DNA of 64,000 nucleotides from NCBI RefSeq assembly GCF_003751505.1, contig NZ_RJVB01000001.1, positions 248,001 to 312,000 on the forward strand. Direction: 5' to 3'. Below are positions 8,704-16,318 of the stretch, in pieces. The notes below the pieces were generated by a model, which had not been told where the DNA came from, searched no databases, and saw only the letters and a program-made list of their open reading frames with translations. This DNA is from Erwinia sp. JUb26. Lineage in GTDB: Bacteria; Pseudomonadota; Gammaproteobacteria; Enterobacterales; Enterobacteriaceae. Made by a program: the position numbers and the translations under genes. Numbering within the stretch: position 1 is the first letter of the stretch; each line of letters starts with the position of its first letter.

Positions 8704-9345
8704 TTAGCGGGTGGCGGGCTGCAGATAGCGCAGGGTGGCATCCACAACCAGCCTGCGGTTACGCTTAATGCTCTGGCTCTCAGACTCTTCGCTGCCGAAC
8801 AGGCTGGTGAAGGTATAGCGGTTGGAGACATTGTGGAAGCAGATACTGCTGATTAAGCGGTGCACGTCCACCGTTGAGACGCCGCTGGCAAACTCTCCGC
8901 TCTCCTGGCCGCGTTTCAGCACGCCGTCCAGCACGCTCAGCGCGCTCTGATTCAGCGTGCGGATCGACTCTGCCTGGCTGATGTAGCGGCCGCGCATCAG
9001 GTTTTCACTGCAGATCAGCCGCATAAAATCAGGGTGGTTGATGTGATAATCAAAGCTGGCTTCGGCCAGGCAGGCCATCGCCTGCGAGGGTGACATCTCG
9101 GCGAGGTTCAGACCGGTTTCATGCTCGCGGATCTGCTGGTAAACCTGATGCAGCACCGCAATATAAAGCTGTTCTTTATTATTGAAGTGGTAAACCACCA
9201 TGCGTTTGGTGGTGCCGGCGTTATCGGCAATTTGTTCCATGCGCGCGCCCTGCAGGCCGAATTCGGCAAAGGTGGTGAGGGCACTGGCAATAATGCGTTT
9301 TTTTAACCCTTCCGGATCGTTCTTACGTTTGGCGGGGGCAGACAT
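8704..9345 (-). CDS. TetR-family transcriptional regulator
   Basis: Regulator of 213 residues. The N-terminal DNA-binding domain has the TetR pattern: KKRIIASALTTFAEFGLQGA, RMEQIADNAGTTKRMVVYHF and NNKEQLYIAVL. The C-terminal ligand and dimer domain is unassigned but contains a TetR_C-like segment around HPDFMRLICSENL. I chose the ATG at 9345 (MSAPAKRKNDPEG); the longer frame adds 46 residues that look like leader DNA. It is co-directional with and upstream of the oxidase/GT8 pair and is their likely regulator. A candidate operator is the imperfect palindrome at 9439-9466. Confidence 0.85.
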   Translation of the reverse strand: MSAPAKRKNDPEGLKKRIIASALTTFAEFGLQGARMEQIADNAGTTKRMVVYHFNNKEQLYIAVLHQVYQQIREHETGLNLAEMSPSQAMACLAEASFDYHINHPDFMRLICSENLMRGRYISQAESIRTLNQSALSVLDGVLKRGQESGEFASGVSTVDVHRLISSICFHNVSNRYTFTSLFGSEESESQSIKRNRRLVVDATLRYLQPATR

Positions 9346-9438
9346 AACCTGTAAATATCCATTATCTTTCCGTGGAAACCGCCCCCAGAGTAACGTCTGG
9401 CGGGGTGATTTACAAAGAGAGAAAGATTTGGATTTGGG

Positions 9439-9466
9439 GTCTGATGCGAACTTCGTATGAGTAGAC
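9439..9466. promoter_or_regulatory. Imperfect palindrome upstream of the tetR-type gene (candidate operator)
   Basis: The sequence has GTCT...AGAC outer ends and an inner ATGCGAA-C-TTCGTAT dyad with one mismatch. TetR proteins bind such palindromes. It lies about 95 bases upstream of the chosen start, which is plausible for autoregulation, but this is inference from symmetry alone. Confidence 0.3.
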
Positions 9467-9545
9467 AGATGTGAAGCCGCCACCGTTACCCGGAAAAAAA
9501 AGGGCGGTTCGGGTACGATCTATGAGCAGGACTTACAGCATCAGG

Positions 9546-9848
9546 TCAACTGCGAGTCCGGGTTACATTATAAATGTCGTCGTTTTCGCGTTTGCCTACG
9601 CCGATGACGGTGACTGTGACTGTGACTGTGACTGTGACAATGTCATCCTCGACACGATAAACAAGGCGGTATCCTGCGCCACTTAGCTTAATTTTATACT
9701 GGTCCTTACGCCCGTGTAACTGTGATGCAGGAACCCTGGGGTTTTGCAGACGCTCCCTGAGCTTCTTTTTGAACTGTTCCTGAATAGTGTGCCCTAATTT
9801 CTTCCACTCCTTCAAAGCGGATTCATTAAAGGCAAGTTTATAGGTCAT
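9546..9848 (-). CDS. relE: RelE-family mRNA interferase toxin with a repeat-expanded strand
   Basis: Toxin of 100 residues (MTYKLAFNESALKEWKKLG) of the RelE family, which cleaves mRNA in the ribosomal A site. Residues typical of RelE activity are present: Lys pairs in DQYKIKLSGAGYRLVY, the Arg in GYRLVY, and GKRENDDIY with its Arg and Tyr. The start ATG at 9846-9848 overlaps the end of the antitoxin gene by 11 bases. The strand before IGVGKR is lengthened to VTVTVTVTV by a hexanucleotide repeat (9610-9638), about three Val-Thr pairs more than I expect in relatives. Whether the toxin remains active is unknown. Confidence 0.87.
   Translation of the reverse strand: MTYKLAFNESALKEWKKLGHTIQEQFKKKLRERLQNPRVPASQLHGRKDQYKIKLSGAGYRLVYRVEDDIVTVTVTVTVTVIGVGKRENDDIYNVTRTRS
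9610..9638. repeat. GTGACT hexanucleotide microsatellite inside relE
   Basis: Four perfect GTGACT units and a fifth lacking its last base lie in tandem within relE. The unit length is a multiple of three, so unit gain or loss adds or removes a Val-Thr pair without a frameshift. Preceding bases (GATGAC) look like a degenerate further unit. Confidence 0.9.
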
Positions 9849-10086
9849 CAATATCGACCTCGATAACCTTTTCACCGATTCGCTCATCGGCAATTCGGCC
9901 TAGTTCCTCATCTTCTAAAAGTTCCATCAACCGGGCATAGAGTGCAGGCGGCACGCAGTAGAATGCAGGCTCATTACGATTCAGAATGGCTATCGGAGCG
10001 CCATCCCCAGCGCGGAAAGTACCCATAGGATCGCGTTTAAGCTCGGTAATACTGGCGGCCGTGGTGGTCAGAACCTGAAATGCCAT
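9838..10086 (-). CDS. relB: RelB/StbD-type (Phd-like) antitoxin
   Basis: Antitoxin of 82 residues: MAFQVLTTTAASITELKRDP, then GAPIAILNRNEPAFYCVPP, ending in an acidic tail (VIEVDIDDL). The N-terminal half forms the Phd/YefM-like DNA-binding fold; the acidic C-terminus should wrap the toxin. It is the first gene of the pair and overlaps relE. A perfect palindrome 38 bases upstream of the start is the probable autoregulatory operator. The ribosome site GAGGAGATAAC precedes the ATG. Confidence 0.87.
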   Translation of the reverse strand: MAFQVLTTTAASITELKRDPMGTFRAGDGAPIAILNRNEPAFYCVPPALYARLMELLEDEELGRIADERIGEKVIEVDIDDL

Positions 10087-10124
10087 GATGTTATCTCCTC
10101 AAGTTGAGAGTCAATTATAGTTCA

Positions 10125-10142
10125 TTTAAAGGTGCCTTTAAA
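10125..10142. promoter_or_regulatory. Perfect palindrome upstream of relB (candidate antitoxin operator)
   Basis: TTTAAAGG-TG-CCTTTAAA is an 18-base perfect dyad located just upstream of relB. Toxin-antitoxin operons of this kind are repressed by the antitoxin at a palindrome overlapping the promoter, so this is the best candidate. Confidence 0.6.
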
Positions 10143-10544
10143 AGTGCTTTTCCTGTAACCGTACAGGTATCCATGTTGAGCCTTGTGGCATGACTTGCAA
10201 CGTGAAGCGGCAACAGGGTTGAGAGGAGATAAATTGAATATAATCAGATTGTTGAACCGTTTTTCGTTGGTGTGCAGTGAAGTGAAAGTTATCCCCTGCG
10301 TTTCTGAGTGTGCCTGTTTTACTCGGTTCCAGTCAGAATTGCGCTGGGGCTGATTTAGCGATGTGCATGATTAGGGGATGGGAAATCTGCGGAGGAGGGG
10401 GCATGTCTGCTTTGAGCGAGGAGCGAACGGGTTCACCAAGATAAAATTAATAATAAATTTTGTTTAATCGCCATCTTAGTCTTGCAAAAATTCATATCTC
10501 TTACTTGTTATTTTTAATATATCCGCCAGTTGAATCTTAGGTAA
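10143..10544. other. Intergenic stretch with a base-composition boundary
   Basis: No gene is supported here. The left part has ordinary composition; from about 10440 rightward the DNA becomes AT-rich and stays so until about 14350, which marks the edge of the acquired SIR2-HerA island. I looked for direct repeats or a tRNA end that could be an attachment site and saw none. Confidence 0.5.
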
Positions 10545-10760
10545 TTAACTTCCCAGCAAAGGAAGTTGGTTTAGCATATTCTTCAGATTTATCGCATCCC
10601 AGGGAAAGTGTTCAGCAATACCTAACCCAACAATCTCTGAAACCGTATCTGCTTCGTTGATGATCCAGAGCACATCATCTATTTTTAGGAAAACCCTAAG
10701 GCAGCTATAAGTAAATAGCTGCCTCTCAGGAGTTAGCTTGTTAAAGTTGGCTTTAGACAA
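10545..10760 (-). CDS. Small ORF downstream of the HerA gene, function unknown
   Basis: An open frame of 71 codons with TTG as the most likely start (10758-10760); no ATG or strong ribosome site is visible in frame. The peptide (NFNKLTPERQLFTYSCLRVF, then KIDDVLWIINEADTVSEIVG) looks like a folded helical protein rather than random translation. It follows the HerA gene by 44 bases on the same strand, in the same AT-rich DNA. I do not recognise a family. It could be a third component of the defence cassette, a decayed gene, or a chance frame. Confidence 0.4.
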   Translation of the reverse strand: MSKANFNKLTPERQLFTYSCLRVFLKIDDVLWIINEADTVSEIVGLGIAEHFPWDAINLKNMLNQLPLLGS

Positions 10761-10804
10761 AAAGTTAGTATTTTGGCATTGAGTTCCTGATGGGATTTAC
10801 TGTA

Positions 10805-12793
10805 TTAATTGCCATGGTCACTTCCAGAAATAACGGAAAGTTCTGGAGGTGGTGGTGGGGACGGTTTAAACCATTCCTCATGAACTTTACAGTTTTCACT
10901 GTTGGGTTCAGGGAAAGCCTGTTTTATTCGGACGTGAAGGGGCATGGACACACAGTTACCAAATATCAAGGCCTCTCCTGGAACCGATTGCTTGATCTTA
11001 TTTGCGAAATCATCTGAAAAATACGGGAGAATGGCATAGACGTACTTCATGTCTATTTCATTCTGTATTCGGTGGATAATGAAGTTGGAGCATTGCGATA
11101 GAACAGTCTCAGATAGTTCTGAGGGGCGCTGAGAAGATATCAGCAAATATAATGCGTATTTCCTGCCTTCACGGGCAATCTGCTCGAAAATATTCTCACG
11201 TAGAAGATATTTCGAATCTTTTTTGATGTAACGATGAGCCTCATCTAGCACAAGATGTATAGGTTTCTCACGTCTTGCGTTACCTTTCAGTTTTCTTCTT
11301 GAAGAAAAATTTATTCTTGAGGTTACCGCGGTTAATGTTTCCAGCGCATCTTTGGAAAGCTCACTTGTATCGACAATAACCATATTGGTCTGGTCGGGGA
11401 GTGCTTGGTTTGATTGCCACAGCCACTCGAGATAACTACTAATATTGGTTGTTTCAACTGGTGCTTGTCGCATAAAAGCACAATCTGGATTGTCCAGGAA
11501 AAAATCTAACCTTGTCATCATCGTAGATGTGTATTCCCTTACGCGCCCATTGCCTCTGGCATCTTCCTCTAGCAATGTTAAATTTGCCGCCTGCTTTAAA
11601 AAGCGATAATCAAAATATTCTTCACCAGACGCTCGAAAATCCATAATATCTCGAAGAGTAGGGTCGTCAACTTTATTTCTGACTTCCTGCAAAGCGTTCT
11701 TCAGCTTGTCTTTATTTTCACCAAAATTAATTGTACAACTGGAATAAAGGTTCTTTAAATCGGCCAGAATTCCTTCATCGGTGCAGGCTCTATTTAGGTT
11801 TGCATCAAGGCTGATGAGGTTGACAATTCCATAAATGATACTTTTTGCAGCAGTTATGATGGCTGTTTCACTATCACCCTGAGCATGCAGTGTATGGAGT
11901 AGGTTGCATATCTTAAATCTAAGATAGTTAATTAGTTTTTGGCGCTGATTCCCATCACGAGTTGAGATCATATAAAATTTATAGCTTTCCTGAAGCACTT
12001 TGTCCCAGAAAGGGCGTTGGGTTGCATCCGTCGCCATAAGGAATGCACTCCACTCATCAATATTCATAAGAAAGTGGGGGAGATAAAACGGTTCAAAACC
12101 TTCCTCAGGAGCATCAATGTTGGGTTTTAAAAATCTTATTTTTAAATTTTGACCTGTTTCGTGCTTGGTAAAAGAATTTTTGTATTCTCCATTTACATCG
12201 AAAATCAATATCCGCGAGCCAATGGCAGAGTTATCATTCTTCTTGTGAATGTCTTGGATAATGTGCGCGATTGTATTTGACTTACCACTCCCAGAATTAC
12301 CAAGTACAGCCGAATGGATGTTGAAGAATGAATTGATTGATATATTAATGGGGTAATTAATTAAATTTTTACTCTCACCTAAATAAAAGCTTTGATGAAT
12401 TGATTTTTCCAACTTTTTATCTTTGCTTGTATGAAGAATAAGCTCCATATCTTCGAATGTAACAACCGTTACTTCACTGTAAATTCCGGGAAAAATTCCG
12501 ACCCCAAGATTAAATTTTCCACCTCTGGTGATAGTGCCAACAGGTTTCAGCAATAGTTCTCTCTTACTATCAATATCATAAGCCGCAGAGTCTAATTGCA
12601 TATCGCTATCAAAAATTGACACAACTTCACAGATTAACTGCTCACCCACTGAGTTTGTAGTTTTAAGGTAGCTGCCAATGTTGCCAAAATAATAGACCAC
12701 ACCAGCAAGATTTACGGAATTCCCTCTGATATCTGATGAAATCTTAACTTTGAACTGATTGAAGTTAACTGAAGTGATTTTCCCAATCTTCAT
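10805..12793 (-). CDS. HerA-family ATPase of a SIR2-HerA defence pair
   Basis: Protein of 662 residues. The N-terminus (about 1-110) resembles the HAS-barrel of HerA. The P-loop is GNSGSGKSNT (about 165-174) and Walker B is HLVLDEAHRY (Asp about 517), followed by ISSQRPSELSETVLSQCSNF, typical of HerA/FtsK hexameric translocases. The C-terminus is proline-rich (SPPPPPEL). In described SIR2-HerA (Nezha-type) antiphage systems the HerA hexamer forms a complex with SIR2 and controls its NAD-depleting activity. The ATG overlaps the stop of the SIR2 gene (ATGA), so both are co-translated. The DNA is AT-rich, unlike the flanking chromosome, which suggests horizontal acquisition. Confidence 0.85.
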   Translation of the reverse strand: MKIGKITSVNFNQFKVKISSDIRGNSVNLAGVVYYFGNIGSYLKTTNSVGEQLICEVVSIFDSDMQLDSAAYDIDSKRELLLKPVGTITRGGKFNLGVGIFPGIYSEVTVVTFEDMELILHTSKDKKLEKSIHQSFYLGESKNLINYPINISINSFFNIHSAVLGNSGSGKSNTIAHIIQDIHKKNDNSAIGSRILIFDVNGEYKNSFTKHETGQNLKIRFLKPNIDAPEEGFEPFYLPHFLMNIDEWSAFLMATDATQRPFWDKVLQESYKFYMISTRDGNQRQKLINYLRFKICNLLHTLHAQGDSETAIITAAKSIIYGIVNLISLDANLNRACTDEGILADLKNLYSSCTINFGENKDKLKNALQEVRNKVDDPTLRDIMDFRASGEEYFDYRFLKQAANLTLLEEDARGNGRVREYTSTMMTRLDFFLDNPDCAFMRQAPVETTNISSYLEWLWQSNQALPDQTNMVIVDTSELSKDALETLTAVTSRINFSSRRKLKGNARREKPIHLVLDEAHRYIKKDSKYLLRENIFEQIAREGRKYALYLLISSQRPSELSETVLSQCSNFIIHRIQNEIDMKYVYAILPYFSDDFANKIKQSVPGEALIFGNCVSMPLHVRIKQAFPEPNSENCKVHEEWFKPSPPPPPELSVISGSDHGN

Positions 12794-14064
12794 TTCTGAG
12801 CTCCTATCGACTTCATGGACTTGATAAATTCTTCAAGTATTTCGCTATCCTTGCTGCGATCTAAATCAGGAATGAAATTGTTCACTATGTAATTGAAATA
12901 GTGGATTTTCTCCTTTTTTCTTGTCACCCCATTATCTGTAGGGACCTCTACTTCTCCTGATATCTGATAGATTCGCCGGTCGGTTAGTCTGGTGAGGTTT
13001 TCTTTAGGATAATAATTACCAAAAATGATCACGCTAAGACTGGAATTAGATGCCAGTGCTGAGTAGATGGCATTGTTAATATGTTCATCGCTAAAGCTGT
13101 ATCCGATGACGATTAACACACTATGTTGCAGCAGCAGTTTGTTCTGAAACTCTCTGATTAAATCGGCATAGGGTGATCCTAGGCTCTTGTTTTGTTTCAA
13201 TGGCGTTGGATAAATTAGCACGTTCTTGTCGCGTGGTGGTTCGTTTGGCGTAACATCGATTTCTTTAATATTGAAAAATGAATTTTCGTCAGACTCTACC
13301 CAACTGATAGAACCGTGAAGTTTGAATAGATAAACCATGTTTTCTAATGGTTCATACTTCTCAACACTGGGATCAACCTTTCTGGAAAAGGTATAAGAGA
13401 ATCTTGCTGGGTTAAATGTTCGAGAGAGGCCGCTACTAAATCCATTGTTGTAGTTGATGTTGAGAAATCCTAATGCTGTCTCACTCAGCAAATCGTTGTT
13501 GGTAGTAAATACGTTAACCCTGGCTAAATCTTTGTTTCTCAGTGACAATTTCTGATATAGCTTTTTATATAAGTCGAGCGAAAGCTCGGCCGGCGCGGAA
13601 GTACAATCAATATTTATAGATGAATAGATTTCGGACTCAATAAGTTTAATTAGGCAATCATTGAGACTATCTGTTTCACCTACACCTTTTTGGTATTCAC
13701 GTTTTGAGTACAGTGTACCTAGTATGTTTTCAAGGTTGTTTGGAGCATTGTGTTTCACTGACTGATAAAGCTTTTTAAACTCCTCGTGTGAAAGATTCTC
13801 AGGATGAGAAATAAAATCTGGAAAATTTTTTGCGTTATCTACGGCTTTAGTTACTTTTTCTAAAAGCGGTGCCATTGCTGGTATTGCGTCAGAACTCGCT
13901 CCAGCTCCCAACAAAAAGTGAAGGTTTTTAATATTGGTAAGGTCAGAGAGCTTAGACCTAATCTTCTCGATGCCATCTTCTATACTATCATTCTCGCCAA
14001 ACAAGGTTTCCTGACCTTGTTTGAATATGAAGTGCTCTTTAGCTAATTTTTTAGCTTCACTCAT
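12790..14064 (-). CDS. SIR2-domain NADase of a SIR2-HerA defence pair
   Basis: Protein of 424 residues with SIR2 motifs. FLLGAGASSDAIP (about 50-62) is the nucleotide loop, VFTTNNDLLSE (about 185-195) the TTNxD element, and KLHGSISW holds the catalytic His (about 250). VIGYSFSDEHIN (about 319-330) is found in prokaryotic defence SIR2 proteins. These enzymes hydrolyse NAD+ on phage infection and cause abortive infection. The N-terminal 45 residues and the C-terminal 70 are not assigned. AAAGGAG precedes the ATG. The HerA gene follows with a four-base overlap. Confidence 0.85.
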   Translation of the reverse strand: MSEAKKLAKEHFIFKQGQETLFGENDSIEDGIEKIRSKLSDLTNIKNLHFLLGAGASSDAIPAMAPLLEKVTKAVDNAKNFPDFISHPENLSHEEFKKLYQSVKHNAPNNLENILGTLYSKREYQKGVGETDSLNDCLIKLIESEIYSSINIDCTSAPAELSLDLYKKLYQKLSLRNKDLARVNVFTTNNDLLSETALGFLNINYNNGFSSGLSRTFNPARFSYTFSRKVDPSVEKYEPLENMVYLFKLHGSISWVESDENSFFNIKEIDVTPNEPPRDKNVLIYPTPLKQNKSLGSPYADLIREFQNKLLLQHSVLIVIGYSFSDEHINNAIYSALASNSSLSVIIFGNYYPKENLTRLTDRRIYQISGEVEVPTDNGVTRKKEKIHYFNYIVNNFIPDLDRSKDSEILEEFIKSMKSIGAQK

Positions 14065-14399
14065 GGCATCAACTCCTTTTAATTTATTCTCACACTTAGC
14101 TAGTCATGTAGTCGCTAACTGAATGCGCCATATTAAAATAGATGCTTTTCAAACAATTATATATCAAGCAACATGTTTAACAAAAAAACAAGAGCAACAT
14201 TTATTCACCACACTTTGCTCAGCATGTTACACCAGAAAAACTACGCTTTGTTTGTCAGTGGAATTAGCGTTCCTAACCGTCCGCTCTTGGCGCTTACCTG
14301 CCATAATCTTTCAAATCATCTCAGCCCCGCAGTAAAACCCTCTTTTCCAGCATCACATCAAAAATCGCGGCGTATTTAACCGCCGCGCCCCATCAAAGA
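14065..14399. other. Intergenic region upstream of the SIR2-HerA operon
   Basis: This holds the promoter of the leftward SIR2-HerA operon and, at its right end, the terminator of the next minus-strand gene. A weak dyad TTAGC...GCTAA lies at 14096-14118. Two overlapping plus-strand frames of about 70 codons here show no protein features and I do not call them genes. Confidence 0.4.
14360..14387 (-). terminator. Intrinsic terminator of the 14400-15164 gene
   Basis: On the minus strand CGCGGCG pairs with CGCCGCG around an eight-base loop and is followed by ATTTTTG. It lies just after the stop codon of the minus-strand gene at 14400. Confidence 0.8.
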
Positions 14400-15164
14400 T
14401 TACACCGCAGTAAACCACGGATGCATGCGCTCAACGACCTGCTGATAGTGCTCTTTAATCAGCCGCTCCTGCCGCTCGGCGTCGGGGAGCGGGCTGCCGC
14501 GCAGCACCGCTTCGGCGGTGGAGCCGAAGAGAATAATGCCGCGTGTGGCAATATCGGCGGCGGCGATATAGCCCGCCATCACGTTCTCTTCCAGACCGTT
14601 CAGCGCCGATTTCTCACGGCATTCGCCAGCCAGCTTCGTCAGCAGTTTAAACAGGCTAACCGTGTCGCCCAGTACCGGAATCTTTCTGGCGGAGTCGTTG
14701 AGAATACGCTGCAGGTCGCCGAAAACGTCAGCGCCGTTACCCTCGCTGAACAGCGTTTCCAGCGCCTGCTGCCAATGATGATAGGTGTGGTTAAACAGCG
14801 CATTCTGCACCAGGATTGGGCTGGCGTGCTTCCAGTGAAACTTATCGGTTAGGCGTGAAACCTGCTTTTGCAAGGCGCTGAACTGCGCCTTGTCGCTCAC
14901 CGTTTTCGGGGTGATATCGCTCAACTCATCCAGAAACTTCGCGATCTCCTTTTCCGCCTTTGCCGTCAGCAGTGGCTGGCTTTTGCGCTGCTGCAACAGT
15001 CTGAGCTGGCTGAGATCGTAAAACGCCGCGCTGACCCGTTCACCCGCCAGCAGGGCGCGGTTCACCAGTTGAATCACCTCCGCCGACTGCACCTGAGAGC
15101 GCTGTACCAGCAGGGAAGAATGAAGCCGATCGTAAGCAGGAGACAGGCTGAGAACTGTATTCAT
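14400..15164 (-). CDS. Conserved-looking protein of unknown function
   Basis: A frame of 254 codons with ordinary base composition and a GAGG ribosome site seven bases before the ATG. The protein is mostly helical. Its N-terminal half is charged and coiled-coil-like (about 60-120). A more hydrophobic segment follows, PVLGDTVSLFKLLTKLAGEC and then MAGYIAAADIATRGIILFGS (about 165-220), which might touch a membrane. I do not recognise a family. It follows the AraC-type regulator by 74 bases on the same strand and has its own terminator. Its composition differs from the adjacent AT-rich defence island, so it probably belongs to the resident chromosome. Confidence 0.65.
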   Translation of the reverse strand: MNTVLSLSPAYDRLHSSLLVQRSQVQSAEVIQLVNRALLAGERVSAAFYDLSQLRLLQQRKSQPLLTAKAEKEIAKFLDELSDITPKTVSDKAQFSALQKQVSRLTDKFHWKHASPILVQNALFNHTYHHWQQALETLFSEGNGADVFGDLQRILNDSARKIPVLGDTVSLFKLLTKLAGECREKSALNGLEENVMAGYIAAADIATRGIILFGSTAEAVLRGSPLPDAERQERLIKEHYQQVVERMHPWFTAV

Positions 15165-15238
15165 CAGAATCCTCGCAGAGACGAAGCCGCGACCCGCAGG
15201 CCGGATAGTGCCACAGAGTATGGCAGATTATTCTCCGC

Positions 15239-16072
15239 TCAACAGCCTGAACCTGCCTTCGATAAACGCCAGGCGCTGGGGGTGCAGTTATAGTACTGGT
15301 GGAACACTTTGGCGAACTGCATCTGGCTACTGTAGCCTATTGAATAAGCGATGATTTTTATTGGCAGGTTACGATCCTCAAGCAGCGACGTGGCAACGTT
15401 CATCCGCAGCTGTAACAGATAATGCTTAGGGCCGTAGCCAAACTGCTGCTGGAACAGGCGACTGAGGTAGCTGCGGTCGATGTTACAGAAGGCGGCCACC
15501 TCGCTCATGGTCACGCCGCGGTGATAGCTTCGCTCCAGATAGTTTACCGCTGCATCCAGATGGCGGTTGCCGCCGTTTTGCGCATCAAAGCGGCGGCCTG
15601 CGGCAGCCCTGGCGATCAGCGCATCAAGCAGCAGGCAGGTCAGGCCGGTAATGCGCAGTGAATACTGTGGGTCCTCGGCGATCAGCTGTTGCAGCAGCTG
15701 TGACTCTAAAGCCGGTGAAAGTGGATCTTTTGGCCGCCAGACCGGCATATCACGCCGTAATCCGCATTTTTCTAAACTTCTGGCGGCAATCAGCCCGTCA
15801 AGCTCGATCCACATGTACTCCCAGGGCGTCTGTTTATCGGCCGTGTAGGTGGTGATTTCATGCGGGTGGATCAGGAATGCTTCGCCTTTGTTAACCGGCC
15901 AGCGCTGCTTTTCCGTAAACAGCGTGCCGCTGCCGGTTATCACATAATGTAAAAGATAATGCTGCCGTACCGCAGGGCCATAGCTGTGTTTTTTGGCGCA
16001 AACCTCATGGCCGTACTGATAAATGTTCAGGCCAAACTGCGTGATGTCATCGGGGTTAATATCTTTCTGCAT
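15239..16072 (-). CDS. AraC-family regulator of the melibiose genes
   Basis: Regulator of 277 residues. An N-terminal cupin-like sugar-binding domain (about 10-100: YVITGSGTLF, GEAFLIHPHEITTY) is followed by a C-terminal pair of helix-turn-helix motifs. These are TMSEVAAFCNIDRSYLSRLF and IKIIAYSIGYSSQMQFAKVF, then NCTPSAWR. It is divergent from melA with a 246-base control region between, so it should activate melA-melB in response to an alpha-galactoside. The role matches MelR of E. coli, but the sequence is closer to MsmR/RafR-type activators, so I leave the symbol empty. Confidence 0.85.
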   Translation of the reverse strand: MQKDINPDDITQFGLNIYQYGHEVCAKKHSYGPAVRQHYLLHYVITGSGTLFTEKQRWPVNKGEAFLIHPHEITTYTADKQTPWEYMWIELDGLIAARSLEKCGLRRDMPVWRPKDPLSPALESQLLQQLIAEDPQYSLRITGLTCLLLDALIARAAAGRRFDAQNGGNRHLDAAVNYLERSYHRGVTMSEVAAFCNIDRSYLSRLFQQQFGYGPKHYLLQLRMNVATSLLEDRNLPIKIIAYSIGYSSQMQFAKVFHQYYNCTPSAWRLSKAGSGC

Positions 16073-16234
16073 ACTGTCTTCCCGTTTTAATTCAGCTTAT
16101 TACAGCATCAATCCCGAACGCTGTTCCCGGAAATCTGAAAAAAATGTGACGTGGCGACATAAACCTCAGCCGGAAACTGCGCAATTAGCGAGCCGGATCA
16201 CACTTCACTGCGGCGGTCATTTTTCACCATATTA

Positions 16235-16251
16235 ATGTCAAAAAATGACAT
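16235..16251. promoter_or_regulatory. Dyad in the melA promoter region
   Basis: ATGTCA-AAAAA-TGACAT is a perfect inverted repeat 68 bases upstream of the melA start, in the divergent control region. It may be an operator for the AraC-type regulator or another factor; no direct evidence. Confidence 0.35.
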
Positions 16252-16318
16252 AGGCAGCGGACGCCGGCTTGCCTAGAGTTGAGTCGACTTCTCCTCATGA
16301 CGTAACAAGGAATCGACA

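Noticed and set aside
14123-14379. Two overlapping plus-strand frames of about 70 codons
   Set aside because: No ribosome site or protein features; they cross the terminator of the neighbouring gene.
10087-14399. tRNA or direct-repeat attachment sites bounding the SIR2-HerA island
   Set aside because: I searched both edges by eye and saw no tRNA end, integrase or matching direct repeats.
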